Part shown: piece after piece, positions 36,096 to 46,110 of the stretch
Position numbering within the stretch: the first letter of the stretch is position 1
How the letters are laid out: every line of letters begins with the position of its first letter
Source of the DNA: Marinifilaceae bacterium
GTDB taxonomy: Bacteria; Bacteroidota; Bacteroidia; Bacteroidales; Marinifilaceae
Reading direction: 5' to 3'
Length of the DNA stretch: 64,000 nucleotides
Assembly: GCA_025210485.1 (NCBI GenBank)
Contig: JAOARN010000053.1
Location: forward strand, 51,107 to 115,106
The notes under the pieces: model-generated
What the model was told of the DNA's origin: nothing
The model's database searches: none
What the model saw: only the letters and a program-made list of their open reading frames with translations
Translations under genes and position numbers: made by a program

Positions 36096-36537
36096 ATAAA
36101 CTATCTCTTAAATATTGAGCTCCAAAAATGATAATTTTTTTCTACAATATGAAACTATTATCATATTAAGAAATTTTTATCAAAACTTTGAAAAACACGA
36201 TATAGATTTGAAATACTCCTCGAATTTAGAAACATAGAATAGCTACCAATTACTAAACTCAAGTTTAATATAGATTTTAAATAAAACGAAGTAAAAAGTT
36301 AAGCATTGTTAAGTTACAATAAAAATATTCAAAACAAGCTTATGATAAGCAAACAAAGAATAGATGTAATCAAAATTTTATTATATTTGATATAGATAAA
36401 GAAAACTCTTCAGCTTAGTAAAATACTAAAGAATATATAAGGTGAATATAGAGCTTTACTTATAATATAAAATTCAAATTTAACACCGCAGTAACTAACA
36501 CGAAACAACTAATTACTGCTCAAAAGATTACATTATT
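36096..36537. other. 440-bp spacer between divergent genes
   Basis: AT-rich intergenic DNA between the R-x4-H gene and the Bax-inhibitor-1-like gene. No ORF, hairpin or clear consensus promoter was recognised. Confidence 0.5.
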
Positions 36538-37302
36538 ATGATAGGAAAATCATCAAACCCAGTTCTTAACAATAAGATTTTTAATAGAGTTGGTTTTAAC
36601 ACCAGTTCTAACCAAATGAGCTTAAACGGGACTTTAAATAAAATTGCTATTTCGCTTGTATTAGTTATAGTAGCCGCTTTTTACTCATGGAATTTGGCAA
36701 TCTCTTCTGTACAGGTTGAAGGAGGCTTTTCAGGTAATCTTCCAATATTATCTATCGGAAGTGCAATTATTGGATTTATTTTAGCATTAATTATCAGTTT
36801 CAAACCTCATATCAGTCCTATATTAGTTCCTTTTTATGCAATTGCAGAAGGAATTTTTCTGGGTATAATTTCAGCTTTTGCTGAAACAATGTATCCAGGT
36901 ATTGTTTTTAAAGCAGTAGTTCTTACATTCACAACAATGTTTACAATGCTGTTTTTATATAGAACAGGAATGATTAAAGTGACTCAAAAATTTAAATCAA
37001 TCATAGCATCTGCTATTGGAGGTATATTTTTACTATATATCGGGAGCTGGATTATGGGAATGTTTGGATTAAATACTAGTCTAATTCATGGTAATAATTT
37101 ATTTTCAATCGGCCTTAGTCTTGTTATAGTTGTAATTGCAGCCCTAAGTCTTGCCGTTGATTTTCAATTCATTGACGACGCAGTGAAAAATGACTCGCCT
37201 AAATTCATGGAATGGTATGGAGCTTTTGGTCTTCTTGTAACTCTAATTTGGCTTTATATCGAAATTCTAAAATTACTAATGAAATTAGCATCTAGAGATT
37301 AA
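36538..37302 (+). CDS. Bax inhibitor-1/YccA family membrane protein
   Basis: The 254-residue protein has about seven transmembrane helices after a polar N-terminal tail. FYAIAEGIFLGIISAFAE, the basic LYRTGMIKVTQKFK loop, and DFQFIDDAVKNDSPKFMEWYG near the C-terminus are the typical signature of the Bax inhibitor-1 / YccA-type family in Bacteroidota. Family members are calcium-leak or stress-related channels in some organisms; the role here is inferred only from family. Monocistronic. Confidence 0.9.
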   Translation: MIGKSSNPVLNNKIFNRVGFNTSSNQMSLNGTLNKIAISLVLVIVAAFYSWNLAISSVQVEGGFSGNLPILSIGSAIIGFILALIISFKPHISPILVPFYAIAEGIFLGIISAFAETMYPGIVFKAVVLTFTTMFTMLFLYRTGMIKVTQKFKSIIASAIGGIFLLYIGSWIMGMFGLNTSLIHGNNLFSIGLSLVIVVIAALSLAVDFQFIDDAVKNDSPKFMEWYGAFGLLVTLIWLYIEILKLLMKLASRD

Positions 37303-37490
37303 GCTCACAGACAAAAATATCAAGATATTATATTATTATCTTACAAACATAAAAATGAATGTTAGTTAAATATAATTACACTAACATTCATTTTACCAGC
37401 GCAAAGTTATACCATCACAGTTTTTTTTAGATTACCGACACAATATTTAATAACCACAAGATGTTAATGCCATAAATAACATATTTTATT

Positions 37491-38678
37491 ATGAAATTAA
37501 TTAAGGTAGAGAATAAAAAACACATTTCGGAATTTCACAATTTTCCAAAATCATTATACAAAAATGACAAAAACTATATTGCTCCACTTGATGTAGAAAT
37601 AGAATCCATATTCGATAGGAATAAAAATTCATATTTTAAACATGGTACTGCAATTAGATGGATTCTACAAGAAAACAATAAAACCATAGGAAGAATCGCA
37701 GCATTTATCAATGAACATAAAGCCTACAATAACAAACAAGCAACTGGTGGTTGTGGTTTTTTTGAATGCATAGACAACAGAGAAGCAGCATTTGCCTTGT
37801 TTGATAAAGCAAAAGAATGGTTATCGGGCAAAGGAATGGAAGCAATGGATGGACCTATTAATTTTTCGGAAAATGATAATTTCTGGGGGCTTCTAGTAGA
37901 TGGGTATACACAGCAAGCATACGGAATGCCGTACAATAAAAAATACTATAAAGAGTTTTTTGAAGATTATGGTTTCAATAAATACTTTGAACAATACAGC
38001 TACCATCTTGACTTAAGCAAGAAATTTCCTGAACGTTTTTGGAAAATCGCAGAATGGGTGTCAAAAAAACCAGGCTTTAGCTTTGAACATTTCAAGTTTA
38101 ATCAGACAGATAAATACATAAATGACATCCTTGAAATATACAATGAAGCATGGAAATTCCATGACAACTTCACCCCTATGAATCCTGATGATTTAAAAAA
38201 GATAGCAAAGGACGGAAAGTTATTTATAGATGAGGAGTTTATCTGGTTTGCATACCATGACAATAAGCCTGTTGCGTTTTTTGTTATGATGCCAGACTTA
38301 AATGAGGTACTGAAAAAAATCAATGGAAAACTTAATTTCTTCAGCAAACTCAAACTACTATATTATATTAAAACAAATTCATTTACACGAACCAGAATTA
38401 GTATAATGGGAGTAATTCCAAAATACCAACGATATGGCATAGAGTCAGCAATATTCTGGCATCTGGATAAAGTAATGAAAAGAAAACCTTGGTATAAGGA
38501 AATAGAAATGTCTTGGGTTGGAGATTTTAATCCAAAAATGATTGCAATTTACGAATCAGTTGGAGGAGTAAAAGCCAAAACACATATAAGCTACAGACAC
38601 CTATTTGACGAGAATGCAGAGTTTGAACCATATTCTAGCATCCCTTTGGAAAATAGAAAACTTAAAGAAAAAGCGTAA
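37491..38678 (+). CDS. GNAT-like N-acetyltransferase family protein (conserved ~390 aa)
   Basis: The 395-residue soluble protein starts with KLIKVENKKHISEFHNFPKS and has YKNDKNYIAPLDVEIESIFDR, GRIAAFINEH, and a C-terminal GNAT-like region (SIMGVIPKYQRYGIESAIFWHL) with the RxxGxxS-type acetyl-CoA loop reduced to Q-R-Y-G-I-E-S. It is a duplicated-acetyltransferase-type protein common in Bacteroidota. Substrate unknown. Its 3' end is followed by the rpmE2 promoter. Confidence 0.8.
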   Translation: MKLIKVENKKHISEFHNFPKSLYKNDKNYIAPLDVEIESIFDRNKNSYFKHGTAIRWILQENNKTIGRIAAFINEHKAYNNKQATGGCGFFECIDNREAAFALFDKAKEWLSGKGMEAMDGPINFSENDNFWGLLVDGYTQQAYGMPYNKKYYKEFFEDYGFNKYFEQYSYHLDLSKKFPERFWKIAEWVSKKPGFSFEHFKFNQTDKYINDILEIYNEAWKFHDNFTPMNPDDLKKIAKDGKLFIDEEFIWFAYHDNKPVAFFVMMPDLNEVLKKINGKLNFFSKLKLLYYIKTNSFTRTRISIMGVIPKYQRYGIESAIFWHLDKVMKRKPWYKEIEMSWVGDFNPKMIAIYESVGGVKAKTHISYRHLFDENAEFEPYSSIPLENRKLKEKA

Positions 38679-38694
38679 TAATACTTAAATTTGT

Positions 38695-38726
38695 TTTGGA
38701 TTATAAAAATACAATAATTAACTTTG
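38695..38726 (+). promoter_or_regulatory. Promoter of rpmE2
   Basis: TTTG (38695-38698) lies 20 bases before TAACTTTG (38719-38726), a perfect Bacteroidota -7 box. The predicted start point is about 38733, 36 bases before the ATG. Confidence 0.78.
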
Positions 38727-38768
38727 CGTCCCATTGCACGATGCATCAAGTTAATAAAAGAAAATAAA

Positions 38769-39029
38769 ATGAGAAAAGGTATACATCCTGAGAACTATCG
38801 TTTGGTTGCATTTAAAGATATGTCAAACGAAAACGTGTTTGTTGCTAAGTCAACTGCCGCTACTAAGGAGACTATTGAGATTGAAGGTGTAGAATACCCT
38901 TTAATTAAGTTGGAAATCTCTAACACATCTCACCCATTTTATACAGGTAAGATGAAGTTAGTTGATACTGCGGGTAGAGTAGATAAGTTCATGAATAGAT
39001 ATAAAAAACACATGAACAAAAACAAGTAA
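38769..39029 (+). CDS. rpmE2: 50S ribosomal protein L31, type B
   Basis: The 86-residue protein starts MRKGIHPENYRLVAFKDMSN and has SNTSHPFYTGKMKLVDTAGRVDKF in the second half. It lacks the CxxC zinc motif of type A L31, so it is the zinc-independent type B form (often called rpmE2 or ykgM). The ATG at 38769 is preferred over in-frame upstream starts because it matches the canonical L31 N-terminus. It has a strong promoter and a terminator. Confidence 0.96.
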   Translation: MRKGIHPENYRLVAFKDMSNENVFVAKSTAATKETIEIEGVEYPLIKLEISNTSHPFYTGKMKLVDTAGRVDKFMNRYKKHMNKNK

Positions 39030-39046
39030 TAAACTTGAAAGATATT

Positions 39047-39074
39047 AAAAGCTCCTGATTTTTCGGGAGCTTTT
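39047..39074 (+). terminator. Terminator of rpmE2
   Basis: A GCTCC/GGAGC core stem, extended by flanking A/T pairing, is followed by a run of seven T. The convergent YkgJ-like gene ends shortly after. Confidence 0.85.
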
Positions 39075-39099
39075 TTTATGCAACAAACAAGCAAAATTC

Positions 39100-39597
39100 T
39101 CAACGCAAAACTATCTTCGATTTTAATTTATCAGTAAACAAATCTACGGCTGGACAATACTTGATATTTTTAAAACACAAATCACTTATCTTATACAGCT
39201 TTGCCCTATCGGTGTGAGGATACTCCCTACAAGCTTTTGGCCTCTGCTCATAAATACTACAATAATTATCATCTTGAAGAAAAGGACAAGGAGCCGACCT
39301 ATACACATAATCTTCTTCTTCATCCATTTCAAGATACATATCAATAAAATCAGTAGCTTTAATTTTCAAATATTTAGATATCCTATTTATATCCTTATCC
39401 GTAATTATAGGACTAATACTCTTACAACAATTAGCACAATCCAAGCAATCTACCTCTTCAAAAACCTCATCATGAATCTGTAGAGCAAGCTGATCTAAAT
39501 TCTTAGGTTTTTGTTTTTTTAATTTTGTATAAAACTTTTTATTCTCCGACCTATTCTTTTTTGCTTTATCAGCCAATTGTTTTAAATCTATTTTCAT
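39100..39597 (-). CDS. YkgJ-family cysteine cluster protein
   Basis: The 165-residue protein has the conserved Fe/Zn-chelating cysteine pattern of the YkgJ (UPF0153) family: DCLDCANCCKS at ~50-60, then APCPFLQDDNYCSIYEQRPKAC and a downstream CFKNIKYC. The N-terminus is basic and helical. The biochemical function of this family is not known; a metal-cluster role is inferred from the cysteines. Monocistronic, convergent with rpmE2. Confidence 0.9.
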   Translation of the reverse strand: MKIDLKQLADKAKKNRSENKKFYTKLKKQKPKNLDQLALQIHDEVFEEVDCLDCANCCKSISPIITDKDINRISKYLKIKATDFIDMYLEMDEEEDYVYRSAPCPFLQDDNYCSIYEQRPKACREYPHTDRAKLYKISDLCFKNIKYCPAVDLFTDKLKSKIVLR

Positions 39598-40015
39598 ACT
39601 ATATTATTTTGAAGCAAACCATCCTGCAACTACACACATCTTTGATTTACAAGCACATTACTCTTATTTAATATTAAAAACTCACAAATATAAACCTAAT
39701 AATCCAAATACCATAAGATGAGAACAAAAGCAAACAAAACAATTTAAACAAAAATTTATAAGATTGGATTTGTAGATTACTAGATATAAATAATGTATAT
39801 AAAATAAAATAGCTTATTTTTGTCAGATAATTTAGGAAAAGAGCAAATCAAAAGTATTCCATTTTTGATAAAGAAACACATAGTAATTTTTCTTAAAAAG
39901 TTGAAACTTTTTATATCATTTTCTTACTCCTAACATTAAATTGTAAATAATAAATTCATAAATAATATATCTTACTGCAAAACATTTGCATTATTTATAT
40001 TCTAGCTATCATACT
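39598..40015. other. 420-bp spacer upstream of lepA
   Basis: AT-rich. A TATTTTTG box at 39815-39822 on the plus strand is a possible lepA -7 element but lacks a well-spaced TTG. No ORF or RNA gene recognised. Confidence 0.4.
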
Positions 40016-41803
40016 ATGAAGCATATACGTAATTTTTGTATTATAGCCCATATCGACCATGGGAAAAGTACTTTAGCTGACAGACTACTAGATGTCACAA
40101 ACACTATCACAGACAGAGAAAAGCAAGCTCAGGTATTGGATGATATGGACCTAGAACGTGAACGTGGTATCACCATCAAGAGTCATGCTATTCAGATGGA
40201 CTATAAAAGAGGAGATGAAAATTATGTTTTAAACCTTATTGACACCCCAGGACACGTTGACTTTTCATATGAGGTATCAAGATCAATAGCAGCATGCGAA
40301 GGTGCATTACTTATTGTTGACTCCACCCAAGGCATTCAAGCTCAAACAATATCAAATCTATATCTTGCTATCGAAAACGATCTTGAAATCATCCCTGTAC
40401 TTAATAAAATTGATCTACCTAACGCAAATCCAGAGGACGTTTCGGATCAAATAGTAGACCTTATTGGCTGCGATCCTGAAGATATTTTGTTAGCAAGTGG
40501 AAAAACAGGCGAAGGCGTTCCTGAGATATTAGAGGCAATTGTAGAGAAGATTCCAGCTCCAGAAGGTGAAAAAGACGATGAATTACAAGCTCTTATTTTC
40601 GATTCTGAATTCAACTCATTTAGAGGTATTATTACATATATCAGAATCATGAATGGAGAAATCAAAAAAGGAGACAAGGTTAAATTCGTAAATACTGGTA
40701 AAGAATATGATGCCGACGAAATCGGTGTTCTTAGACTGAATCGAGAACCCCGAAAAGTACTAAAAACAGGTGATGTTGGATACATTATATCAGGAATAAA
40801 AACCTCAACTGAGGTAAAAGTTGGTGATACCATCACCCATCAAACCAACAAAGAAGCAATTGCAATTGAAGGTTTTGAAGAGGTTAAACCTATGGTATTT
40901 GCTGGTGTATATCCTATAGATTCGGAAGACTACGAAGACTTAAGAGCATCAATGGAAAAACTAAAACTAAATGATGCCTCCCTTACTTTTGAACCAGAAT
41001 CATCTCTTGCTCTTGGCTTTGGCTTTAGATGTGGTTTCCTTGGTATGCTTCATATGGAAATCATTCAAGAAAGACTTGATCGTGAATTTGGAATGAATGT
41101 TATAACTACAGTTCCCAACGTTTCATACATTGCTCATACCAACAAAGGTGAAACTTTTGAAATGCACAATCCTTCTGATATGCCAGATCCCAACTCTCTG
41201 GATTTCATTGAAGAACCATATATAAAAGCAAATATTATATCAAAATCGGAATTTGTGGGATCACTTATGACTCTTTGTATGGAGAAAAGAGGAATAATGA
41301 CTGGTCAAAATTATCTTACAAGCGATAGAGTTGAACTTACATACGAAATGCCTCTGGGTGAAATTGTATTTGACTTTTACGATAAACTTAAAAGTATATC
41401 AAAAGGATATGCATCATTTGATTATCACCAGATTGGATTCAAATCTGCGAAATTAATAAAACTAGACATCCTTTTAAATGGAGAATCGGTGGATGCTCTA
41501 TCTACTCTAATTCATTTCGACAATGCCTACAATTTTGGTAGAAGAATGTGTGAAAAATTAAAGGATCTTATTCCTAGACAACAATTTGATATCGCCATAC
41601 AAGCTGCAATAGGGGCAAAAATCATTGCGAGAGAGACTGTTAAAGCAGTAAGAAAAGATGTTACAGCAAAATGTTATGGAGGTGACATAACCCGTAAACG
41701 TAAGCTTCTTGAAAAACAGAAAAAAGGTAAAAAGAGAATGAAACAGGTTGGTAATGTTGAAGTACCACAAAAAGCGTTCTTAGCTGTATTAAAATTAGAT
41801 TAA
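40016..41803 (+). CDS. lepA: Elongation factor 4 (LepA)
   Basis: This 595-residue translational GTPase (start at the ATG at 40016, giving [19 protein letters not shown]) has G1 AHIDHGKST, switch regions [11 protein letters not shown] and [11 protein letters not shown], and NKIDLPNA (G4). EF4-specific C-terminal elements ([46 protein letters not shown] and the basic [19 protein letters not shown]) follow. LepA binds stalled or back-translocated ribosomes. Normal length; assignment certain. A strong terminator follows. Confidence 0.98.
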   Translation: MKHIRNFCIIAHIDHGKSTLADRLLDVTNTITDREKQAQVLDDMDLERERGITIKSHAIQMDYKRGDENYVLNLIDTPGHVDFSYEVSRSIAACEGALLIVDSTQGIQAQTISNLYLAIENDLEIIPVLNKIDLPNANPEDVSDQIVDLIGCDPEDILLASGKTGEGVPEILEAIVEKIPAPEGEKDDELQALIFDSEFNSFRGIITYIRIMNGEIKKGDKVKFVNTGKEYDADEIGVLRLNREPRKVLKTGDVGYIISGIKTSTEVKVGDTITHQTNKEAIAIEGFEEVKPMVFAGVYPIDSEDYEDLRASMEKLKLNDASLTFEPESSLALGFGFRCGFLGMLHMEIIQERLDREFGMNVITTVPNVSYIAHTNKGETFEMHNPSDMPDPNSLDFIEEPYIKANIISKSEFVGSLMTLCMEKRGIMTGQNYLTSDRVELTYEMPLGEIVFDFYDKLKSISKGYASFDYHQIGFKSAKLIKLDILLNGESVDALSTLIHFDNAYNFGRRMCEKLKDLIPRQQFDIAIQAAIGAKIIARETVKAVRKDVTAKCYGGDITRKRKLLEKQKKGKKRMKQVGNVEVPQKAFLAVLKLD

Positions 41804-41825
41804 CAAAAAAATCTTCACAATACAA

Positions 41826-41862
41826 AAAAAAGGAGTCCTATGCAAAATAAGACTCCTTTTTT
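41826..41862. terminator. Bidirectional terminator after lepA
   Basis: A 12-bp stem (41826-41837 with 41851-41862), A-rich then T-rich, ends both lepA and the convergent NlpC/P60 operon. Confidence 0.9.
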
Positions 41863-41885
41863 CGTATTGTAATTTTACATAAAAT

Positions 41886-42653
41886 CTAAATATATCTTTT
41901 CACAGTTGACAATCTGTGTGTATACAAACCAGTTTCATTATTTATTATGCCTTTCTCATCAATATCATCAACTCTAACCTTACCCGAAGCATGAATAATT
42001 CTATTACCCCCTAATAGTATACCAACATGGATCACTCGTAATTTATCATTAACAAAAAATGCCAAATCAGCTTCTTTATATTTTGTTAAATCACCAACCA
42101 ACTCACCCTGCTTTTCTTGCTGACTTGCATCGCGATTAATAGACACACCGCATATCTGAAATACCAACTGTGTAAATCCAGAGCAATCTATCCCCATTAT
42201 ATTTCTACCGCCCCACAAGTAAGGAGTATTTAAAAACTTGAAAGCAATTTCAATTATTCCTTTTTGATTAACACTAATTTCGTTTCTCAAACTATATTTT
42301 CTAGCTCCCAAAACAAAATAATCAATATTGGGTGTTAATTTTGGAATCCGAGACCCCATACTAATAAGAAGTTCTTGATTGTTTTCATTTATCAAAATAG
42401 CAAAACGCTCATCTAGCCTACAATAAGGAGAATCCAACAAACACTTATAATCTTCTTCGGATACTACATTAAGCATCTTCTTGTCAACCCATCCAACATA
42501 AGCATCATGCTCGACCTGAATCTTTGCCCAATTATCAACAATCTTATCAATAATATACAATTCACCAAAAAGCAACTGACTAACCAACTCCGAACTTTCT
42601 TTAGGCTCAAATCTGATAGGAAGTACACTTATATCATTTACTGCAAATTTCAT
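41886..42653 (-). CDS. SH3-like and NlpC/P60 cysteine peptidase
   Basis: The 255-residue protein has two SH3-like segments in the N-terminal ~120 residues (the first around QLLFGELYIIDKIVDNW...GWVDKKML) and a C-terminal NlpC/P60 domain. The nucleophile Cys157 is in GIDCSGFTQLV, followed by His209 in RVIHVGILL and His221 in RIIHASG, a complete catalytic set. Such enzymes cut D-Glu-diaminopimelate bonds in murein peptides, often for recycling. No signal peptide is visible, so it may be cytoplasmic. It follows the methyltransferase gene by 8 bases. Confidence 0.9.
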   Translation of the reverse strand: MKFAVNDISVLPIRFEPKESSELVSQLLFGELYIIDKIVDNWAKIQVEHDAYVGWVDKKMLNVVSEEDYKCLLDSPYCRLDERFAILINENNQELLISMGSRIPKLTPNIDYFVLGARKYSLRNEISVNQKGIIEIAFKFLNTPYLWGGRNIMGIDCSGFTQLVFQICGVSINRDASQQEKQGELVGDLTKYKEADLAFFVNDKLRVIHVGILLGGNRIIHASGKVRVDDIDEKGIINNETGLYTHRLSTVKRYI

Positions 42654-42661
42654 ATCTAAAC

Positions 42662-43390
42662 TTAGCTTTTTATCAATTTAACAACAGTTCTAACACTATT
42701 TCCAATATCGAAATTAGCCTTATCAAAACCTGAATACACAGATTCAACTCCAAGTCCATTATATTCAGCTAAGGCTTTTAATTCGTTTAATCGTAATGTT
42801 AACAGCTTAATGGAATTAGATTTTTGAAATTTTCCTGATTTCTCCTTCAGTAATGTATTGAAAATAACACTTCTTGACTCATCTACTAATTCATACTCTC
42901 TTTTAAAAATAAGATTTTGAGTCTCAATAGTAGGAAGGAAATTTATCTTATTATCGACAATTCTATCATAATTAATTATCTGAATAATCAGACAAGAGTT
43001 ATTAGACATCAGACCTGCCATTTGTTTAAATGTACTATTAATCTCGTCAATATTATTTAAATGGACTAATGTATTACCAATACATGAAATAATATCAAAA
43101 GTCTGATTATTAAAATTGCGTTCTAGATTAAGCATTGACGAATTAACAAAACTGGAATTGGTTTTTTGCCTCTTTTTAGCAATACTTAACATTGATTTGT
43201 CTATGTCGACACCAACTAAGCTGGAATAATAATCAGAAATATTAAAAATAAAATCTCCAGTGCCACAACCTACATCTAGCAATGTCTTATCATAATTTGG
43301 TTTTGCCAAGGATTTAAAGAAATTCTTCAGACTATCCGCCACAGGAAAAATTTCTCTATAATACTCAGATATATCATCATATAATTTCAT
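42662..43390 (-). CDS. Class I SAM-dependent methyltransferase
   Basis: The 242-residue protein has the Rossmann methyltransferase motif LLDVGCGTGDFIFNIS (~37-52), an acidic GVDIDKSML adenosyl-ribose site and FDIISCIGNTLVHL. The N-terminal LYDDISEYYREIFP is typical of methyltransferase type 11/25 members found in small operons. The substrate cannot be predicted. It sits between two peptidoglycan peptidase genes (M23 upstream, NlpC/P60 8 bases downstream), so the three are likely one operon. Confidence 0.9.
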   Translation of the reverse strand: MKLYDDISEYYREIFPVADSLKNFFKSLAKPNYDKTLLDVGCGTGDFIFNISDYYSSLVGVDIDKSMLSIAKKRQKTNSSFVNSSMLNLERNFNNQTFDIISCIGNTLVHLNNIDEINSTFKQMAGLMSNNSCLIIQIINYDRIVDNKINFLPTIETQNLIFKREYELVDESRSVIFNTLLKEKSGKFQKSNSIKLLTLRLNELKALAEYNGLGVESVYSGFDKANFDIGNSVRTVVKLIKS

Positions 43391-43433
43391 GAGGAAAACA
43401 GTTTAAATTAATACTTATTTAACAAAATGACCA

Positions 43434-45158
43434 CTACCAATAAAAACTAGATTTAAATTTAGACTTATTGCCACGCAAATCTTCAAGCTCTAAAACTATA
43501 CTATGTTTAATTCCTTTCTTCAATCGAGTCTTATCAAAAGTATAACTAATCGTTCTGGTTTTTAGATCTCTTTCCATCAATACCCATTTCCCATCAATAT
43601 AGGCATTATATTTTTTTATTCCAGTATGCTTATCATATACTTTAAATTTTATATTTCTATACCTTCTAAAATTTGGATTCTTAAAATAAGAAATAGGCTT
43701 GATAACTGGAGGTATAGTATCGACACATACGACAAATTCACCTAGGCTTTTCGATTTAGTAATCATCCAACCATCAACATACACTCCACCCGAATAATAT
43801 ATTGCTTTTCCTAACTTTTTAGCAACATAAAGCTTATTAGTATCGATTTTAATATTTTTCTTACATCTAATTTTTAAAGTAAAATATTTATGAATAGGAA
43901 TCTTATTATTAAAAATTTTATGACAATCCGAAAGTCCATAAACAGAATCTTTAGTCTCAAGATAATCATATTTTATGTCCGAATAAAAAGTTTTGGGTCT
44001 AAATTTAAACTCAACTCCCCTCTCCTTAAATTCATTAACAGAATCACAATTAATAATAATTCCATTTTTATCAAAAACATAATTTGAATTAGTTTTCACG
44101 CCTTGACAAGAAAAAATAATAGCTGATTTATTTCCATGCCAATCATAGATATCGAATCTGATATTATAGTTTTTACCATCTTTGAAATTAACAAATCCTC
44201 TATTAATCATATCATGATAAACAGATAAATCATTGTTTTTCTCAATAAAACTTTTATGAATTTTTTTGTTTTTAATTTTATTCAATTCATAATCCATATG
44301 AGAATTAATATATCTAGAATTTGAAAAAGAAAAGCGTTCTAATTTAAAAGAAGAACGCAGACTATCATTCACGAACATTTGCATCATATGAATCCCACAT
44401 CGCCCCCATGTATTATCCATAAAATCATTAACCTGAACTCCAAAGCCCATTAGACCTGATAATTGTAATTTAGATTTTCGGTTCAAAACATAATTGGCTC
44501 CTCTCTTCACAAGATTAATTCTGGTTTTTTTATACTTCCCATCTATCCTCGAACTAGTATCCTGTGGATATATATACAAATTATATATTTTAGGAGGAGT
44601 TGTATCTTTTATTTTAATTCCAAAATAAAGCGGATTGATTGGATCCTCAGATTTTTCATCTCTTATTTCGAAATGCAAATGAGGTCCACCAGAAGATCCT
44701 GAATTCCCAGAAAAGGCAATAACTTCAGATTTTTTTACAGGAAATTGATTAGGATTTAAATCTATATCAAGGGCAAACTTTTTATTTTTATATTGATAGG
44801 CCTTTATAAAATTTTCAATTTTTGATGAAAACTTATTCAAATGCCCATACACAGTAACATATCCGTTGGGGTGAGTAAGATACAAAGCCCTACCAAAACC
44901 ACTAGCACTGACCTTAATTCGACTAATATAACCAGAAGCTGAAGCGTACACTAGTTTACCAATACTAAAAGTTCGAATATCTATGCCTGAATGAAAATGA
45001 TTATTCCTCAATTCTGCAAAACTTCCAGATAGAGTAATAGGAAAATCAACAGGAGATCGAAAAAAATCCTTTGGGTATTTAGATGTTTGACACGAGCCAA
45101 ATTTGACGAAACATAATAAAAATAATAGGCTGAATTTAATTTTAATTAACGCATTCAT
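43434..45158 (-). CDS. Exported M23 family metallopeptidase with long C-terminal region
   Basis: This 574-residue protein has a signal peptide (~1-23, FVKFGSCQ) and an N-terminal M23/LytM domain (~30-180) with HFHSGIDIRT and GPHLHFEIRDE zinc ligands. The domain carries an insertion rich in Lys/Asn (~105-140, before VKKSEVIAFSGNSG). The ~390 C-terminal residues are beta-rich with Ig-like features and no recognised family. It is first of a probable operon with the methyltransferase and NlpC/P60 genes. A peptidoglycan-cleaving role is family-based. Confidence 0.9.
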   Translation of the reverse strand: MNALIKIKFSLLFLLCFVKFGSCQTSKYPKDFFRSPVDFPITLSGSFAELRNNHFHSGIDIRTFSIGKLVYASASGYISRIKVSASGFGRALYLTHPNGYVTVYGHLNKFSSKIENFIKAYQYKNKKFALDIDLNPNQFPVKKSEVIAFSGNSGSSGGPHLHFEIRDEKSEDPINPLYFGIKIKDTTPPKIYNLYIYPQDTSSRIDGKYKKTRINLVKRGANYVLNRKSKLQLSGLMGFGVQVNDFMDNTWGRCGIHMMQMFVNDSLRSSFKLERFSFSNSRYINSHMDYELNKIKNKKIHKSFIEKNNDLSVYHDMINRGFVNFKDGKNYNIRFDIYDWHGNKSAIIFSCQGVKTNSNYVFDKNGIIINCDSVNEFKERGVEFKFRPKTFYSDIKYDYLETKDSVYGLSDCHKIFNNKIPIHKYFTLKIRCKKNIKIDTNKLYVAKKLGKAIYYSGGVYVDGWMITKSKSLGEFVVCVDTIPPVIKPISYFKNPNFRRYRNIKFKVYDKHTGIKKYNAYIDGKWVLMERDLKTRTISYTFDKTRLKKGIKHSIVLELEDLRGNKSKFKSSFYW

Positions 45159-45377
45159 GGTTTTTATAAGAGTTTTTGGTGTAATACAAAGCTAAAAAAA
45201 TTCTTAATTCTAATTATTTCTTAGAGCATCTGCGCTTACCGTTTATCATCAAATATCTGCTTTTTTTCATAATATTTTCAATAGTTTAGTCACATTTTGA
45301 CGAATAAAAATTAAAACAAAGCTTTAACATAAGTTAACATTTAATTTTACACTCCATTAAAAATAGGAAACAATAAA
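45159..45377. other. Spacer between the M23 gene and the zap operon promoter
   Basis: A minus-strand TAGCTTTG box (45187-45194) could be the -7 element of the M23 gene, but no well-spaced TTG was found. No ORF seen. Confidence 0.4.
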
Positions 45378-45408
45378 TTTGATTATATGATATGCAATGT
45401 TAATTTTG
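45378..45408 (+). promoter_or_regulatory. Promoter of the zapB-like/zapA operon
   Basis: TTTG (45378-45381) and TAATTTTG (45401-45408) with a 19-base spacer match the Bacteroidota consensus. The predicted transcription start (~45415) coincides with the left arm of a 10-bp inverted repeat. Confidence 0.75.
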
Positions 45409-45415
45409 TACTAAT

Positions 45416-45460
45416 AAAACTGTCTACATATAGAAATAAGTAAAAATAACAGACAGTTTT
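45416..45460 (+). promoter_or_regulatory. 5'-UTR inverted repeat ahead of the zap operon
   Basis: AAAACTGTCT (45416-45425) and its perfect complement (45451-45460) flank a 25-base AT-rich loop right at the start of the predicted transcript. It could be a 5' stabilising stem or an operator. Confidence 0.5.
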
Positions 45461-45497
45461 ATGAAGGTTAATGAATTTAGATTAAAAATTGTTCACG

Positions 45498-45791
45498 ATG
45501 GATAAAAATGTGAAAGAGACGATAGAAAAGCTTAAAGAATCCATCAAACAATTAATTATTTCTCATAATGAGTTAAAGAAAAAAAACACTCAGTTATTGA
45601 ATGAAAAAATGCAGCTTATTAACGAGGTGGAGATATTAAATAGAGATTTGAGTGATTTATCTAATAAGCATGAAAAATTAAAAATTGCGAAAGCAATTTC
45701 GACAAATGAGAAAGATTCATTGATGGCAAAGAAAAAGATTGGACAAATTGTGCGGGAGATTGACAATTGTATTGCCCTGTTGAATAAATAG
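45498..45791 (+). CDS. Small coiled-coil protein upstream of zapA (ZapB-like)
   Basis: The 97-residue protein is almost entirely a heptad-patterned coiled coil (KETIEKLKESIKQLIISHNE... to NKHEKLKIAKA), ending with KIGQIVREIDNCIALLNK. Its place 8 bases before zapA and its size suggest a division-site cofactor in the manner of ZapB, but no sequence signature proves this. The ATG at 45498 is used; the apparent upstream TTG start would add only three residues. It is translationally close to a possible 14-codon leader ORF (45461-45505). Confidence 0.7.
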   Translation: MDKNVKETIEKLKESIKQLIISHNELKKKNTQLLNEKMQLINEVEILNRDLSDLSNKHEKLKIAKAISTNEKDSLMAKKKIGQIVREIDNCIALLNK

Positions 45792-45799
45792 GAAAAAAA

Positions 45800-46090
45800 A
45801 TGAGTAACAAACTTTCAATAAAGGTAAACTTAGCAGACCGAATGTATCCTCTTGAAATAGAAAGGAAAAATGAAGAAGCTTTTCGTAAAGCAGCTAAACT
45901 AATTAACGAGAAAGTAACGCAATACAAACAAAAATATAAAGACAAGGATAATCAAGACTTTTTGGCAATGGCAGCTTTACAACTTGTAACAAAGTATGTT
46001 GAAACAAAAAAAAACACTGATATGCTGCCAATTATAGATGAATTAAAATCTATGGATTCAGAGCTAAAAGACTTTTTAAAATTAGACTAA
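45800..46090 (+). CDS. zapA: Cell division protein ZapA
   Basis: The 96-residue protein has the ZapA head (NKLSIKVNLADRMYPLEIERKNEEAFRKAAKLINEK) and a C-terminal coiled coil. ZapA binds and cross-links FtsZ filaments in the cytoplasm. It lies in an operon with the ZapB-like coiled-coil gene (8 bases upstream). A long hairpin separates it from rny, a neighbourhood seen in other Bacteroidota. Confidence 0.9.
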   Translation: MSNKLSIKVNLADRMYPLEIERKNEEAFRKAAKLINEKVTQYKQKYKDKDNQDFLAMAALQLVTKYVETKKNTDMLPIIDELKSMDSELKDFLKLD

Positions 46091-46110
46091 TATTATATTT
46101 TAGATAAAGG

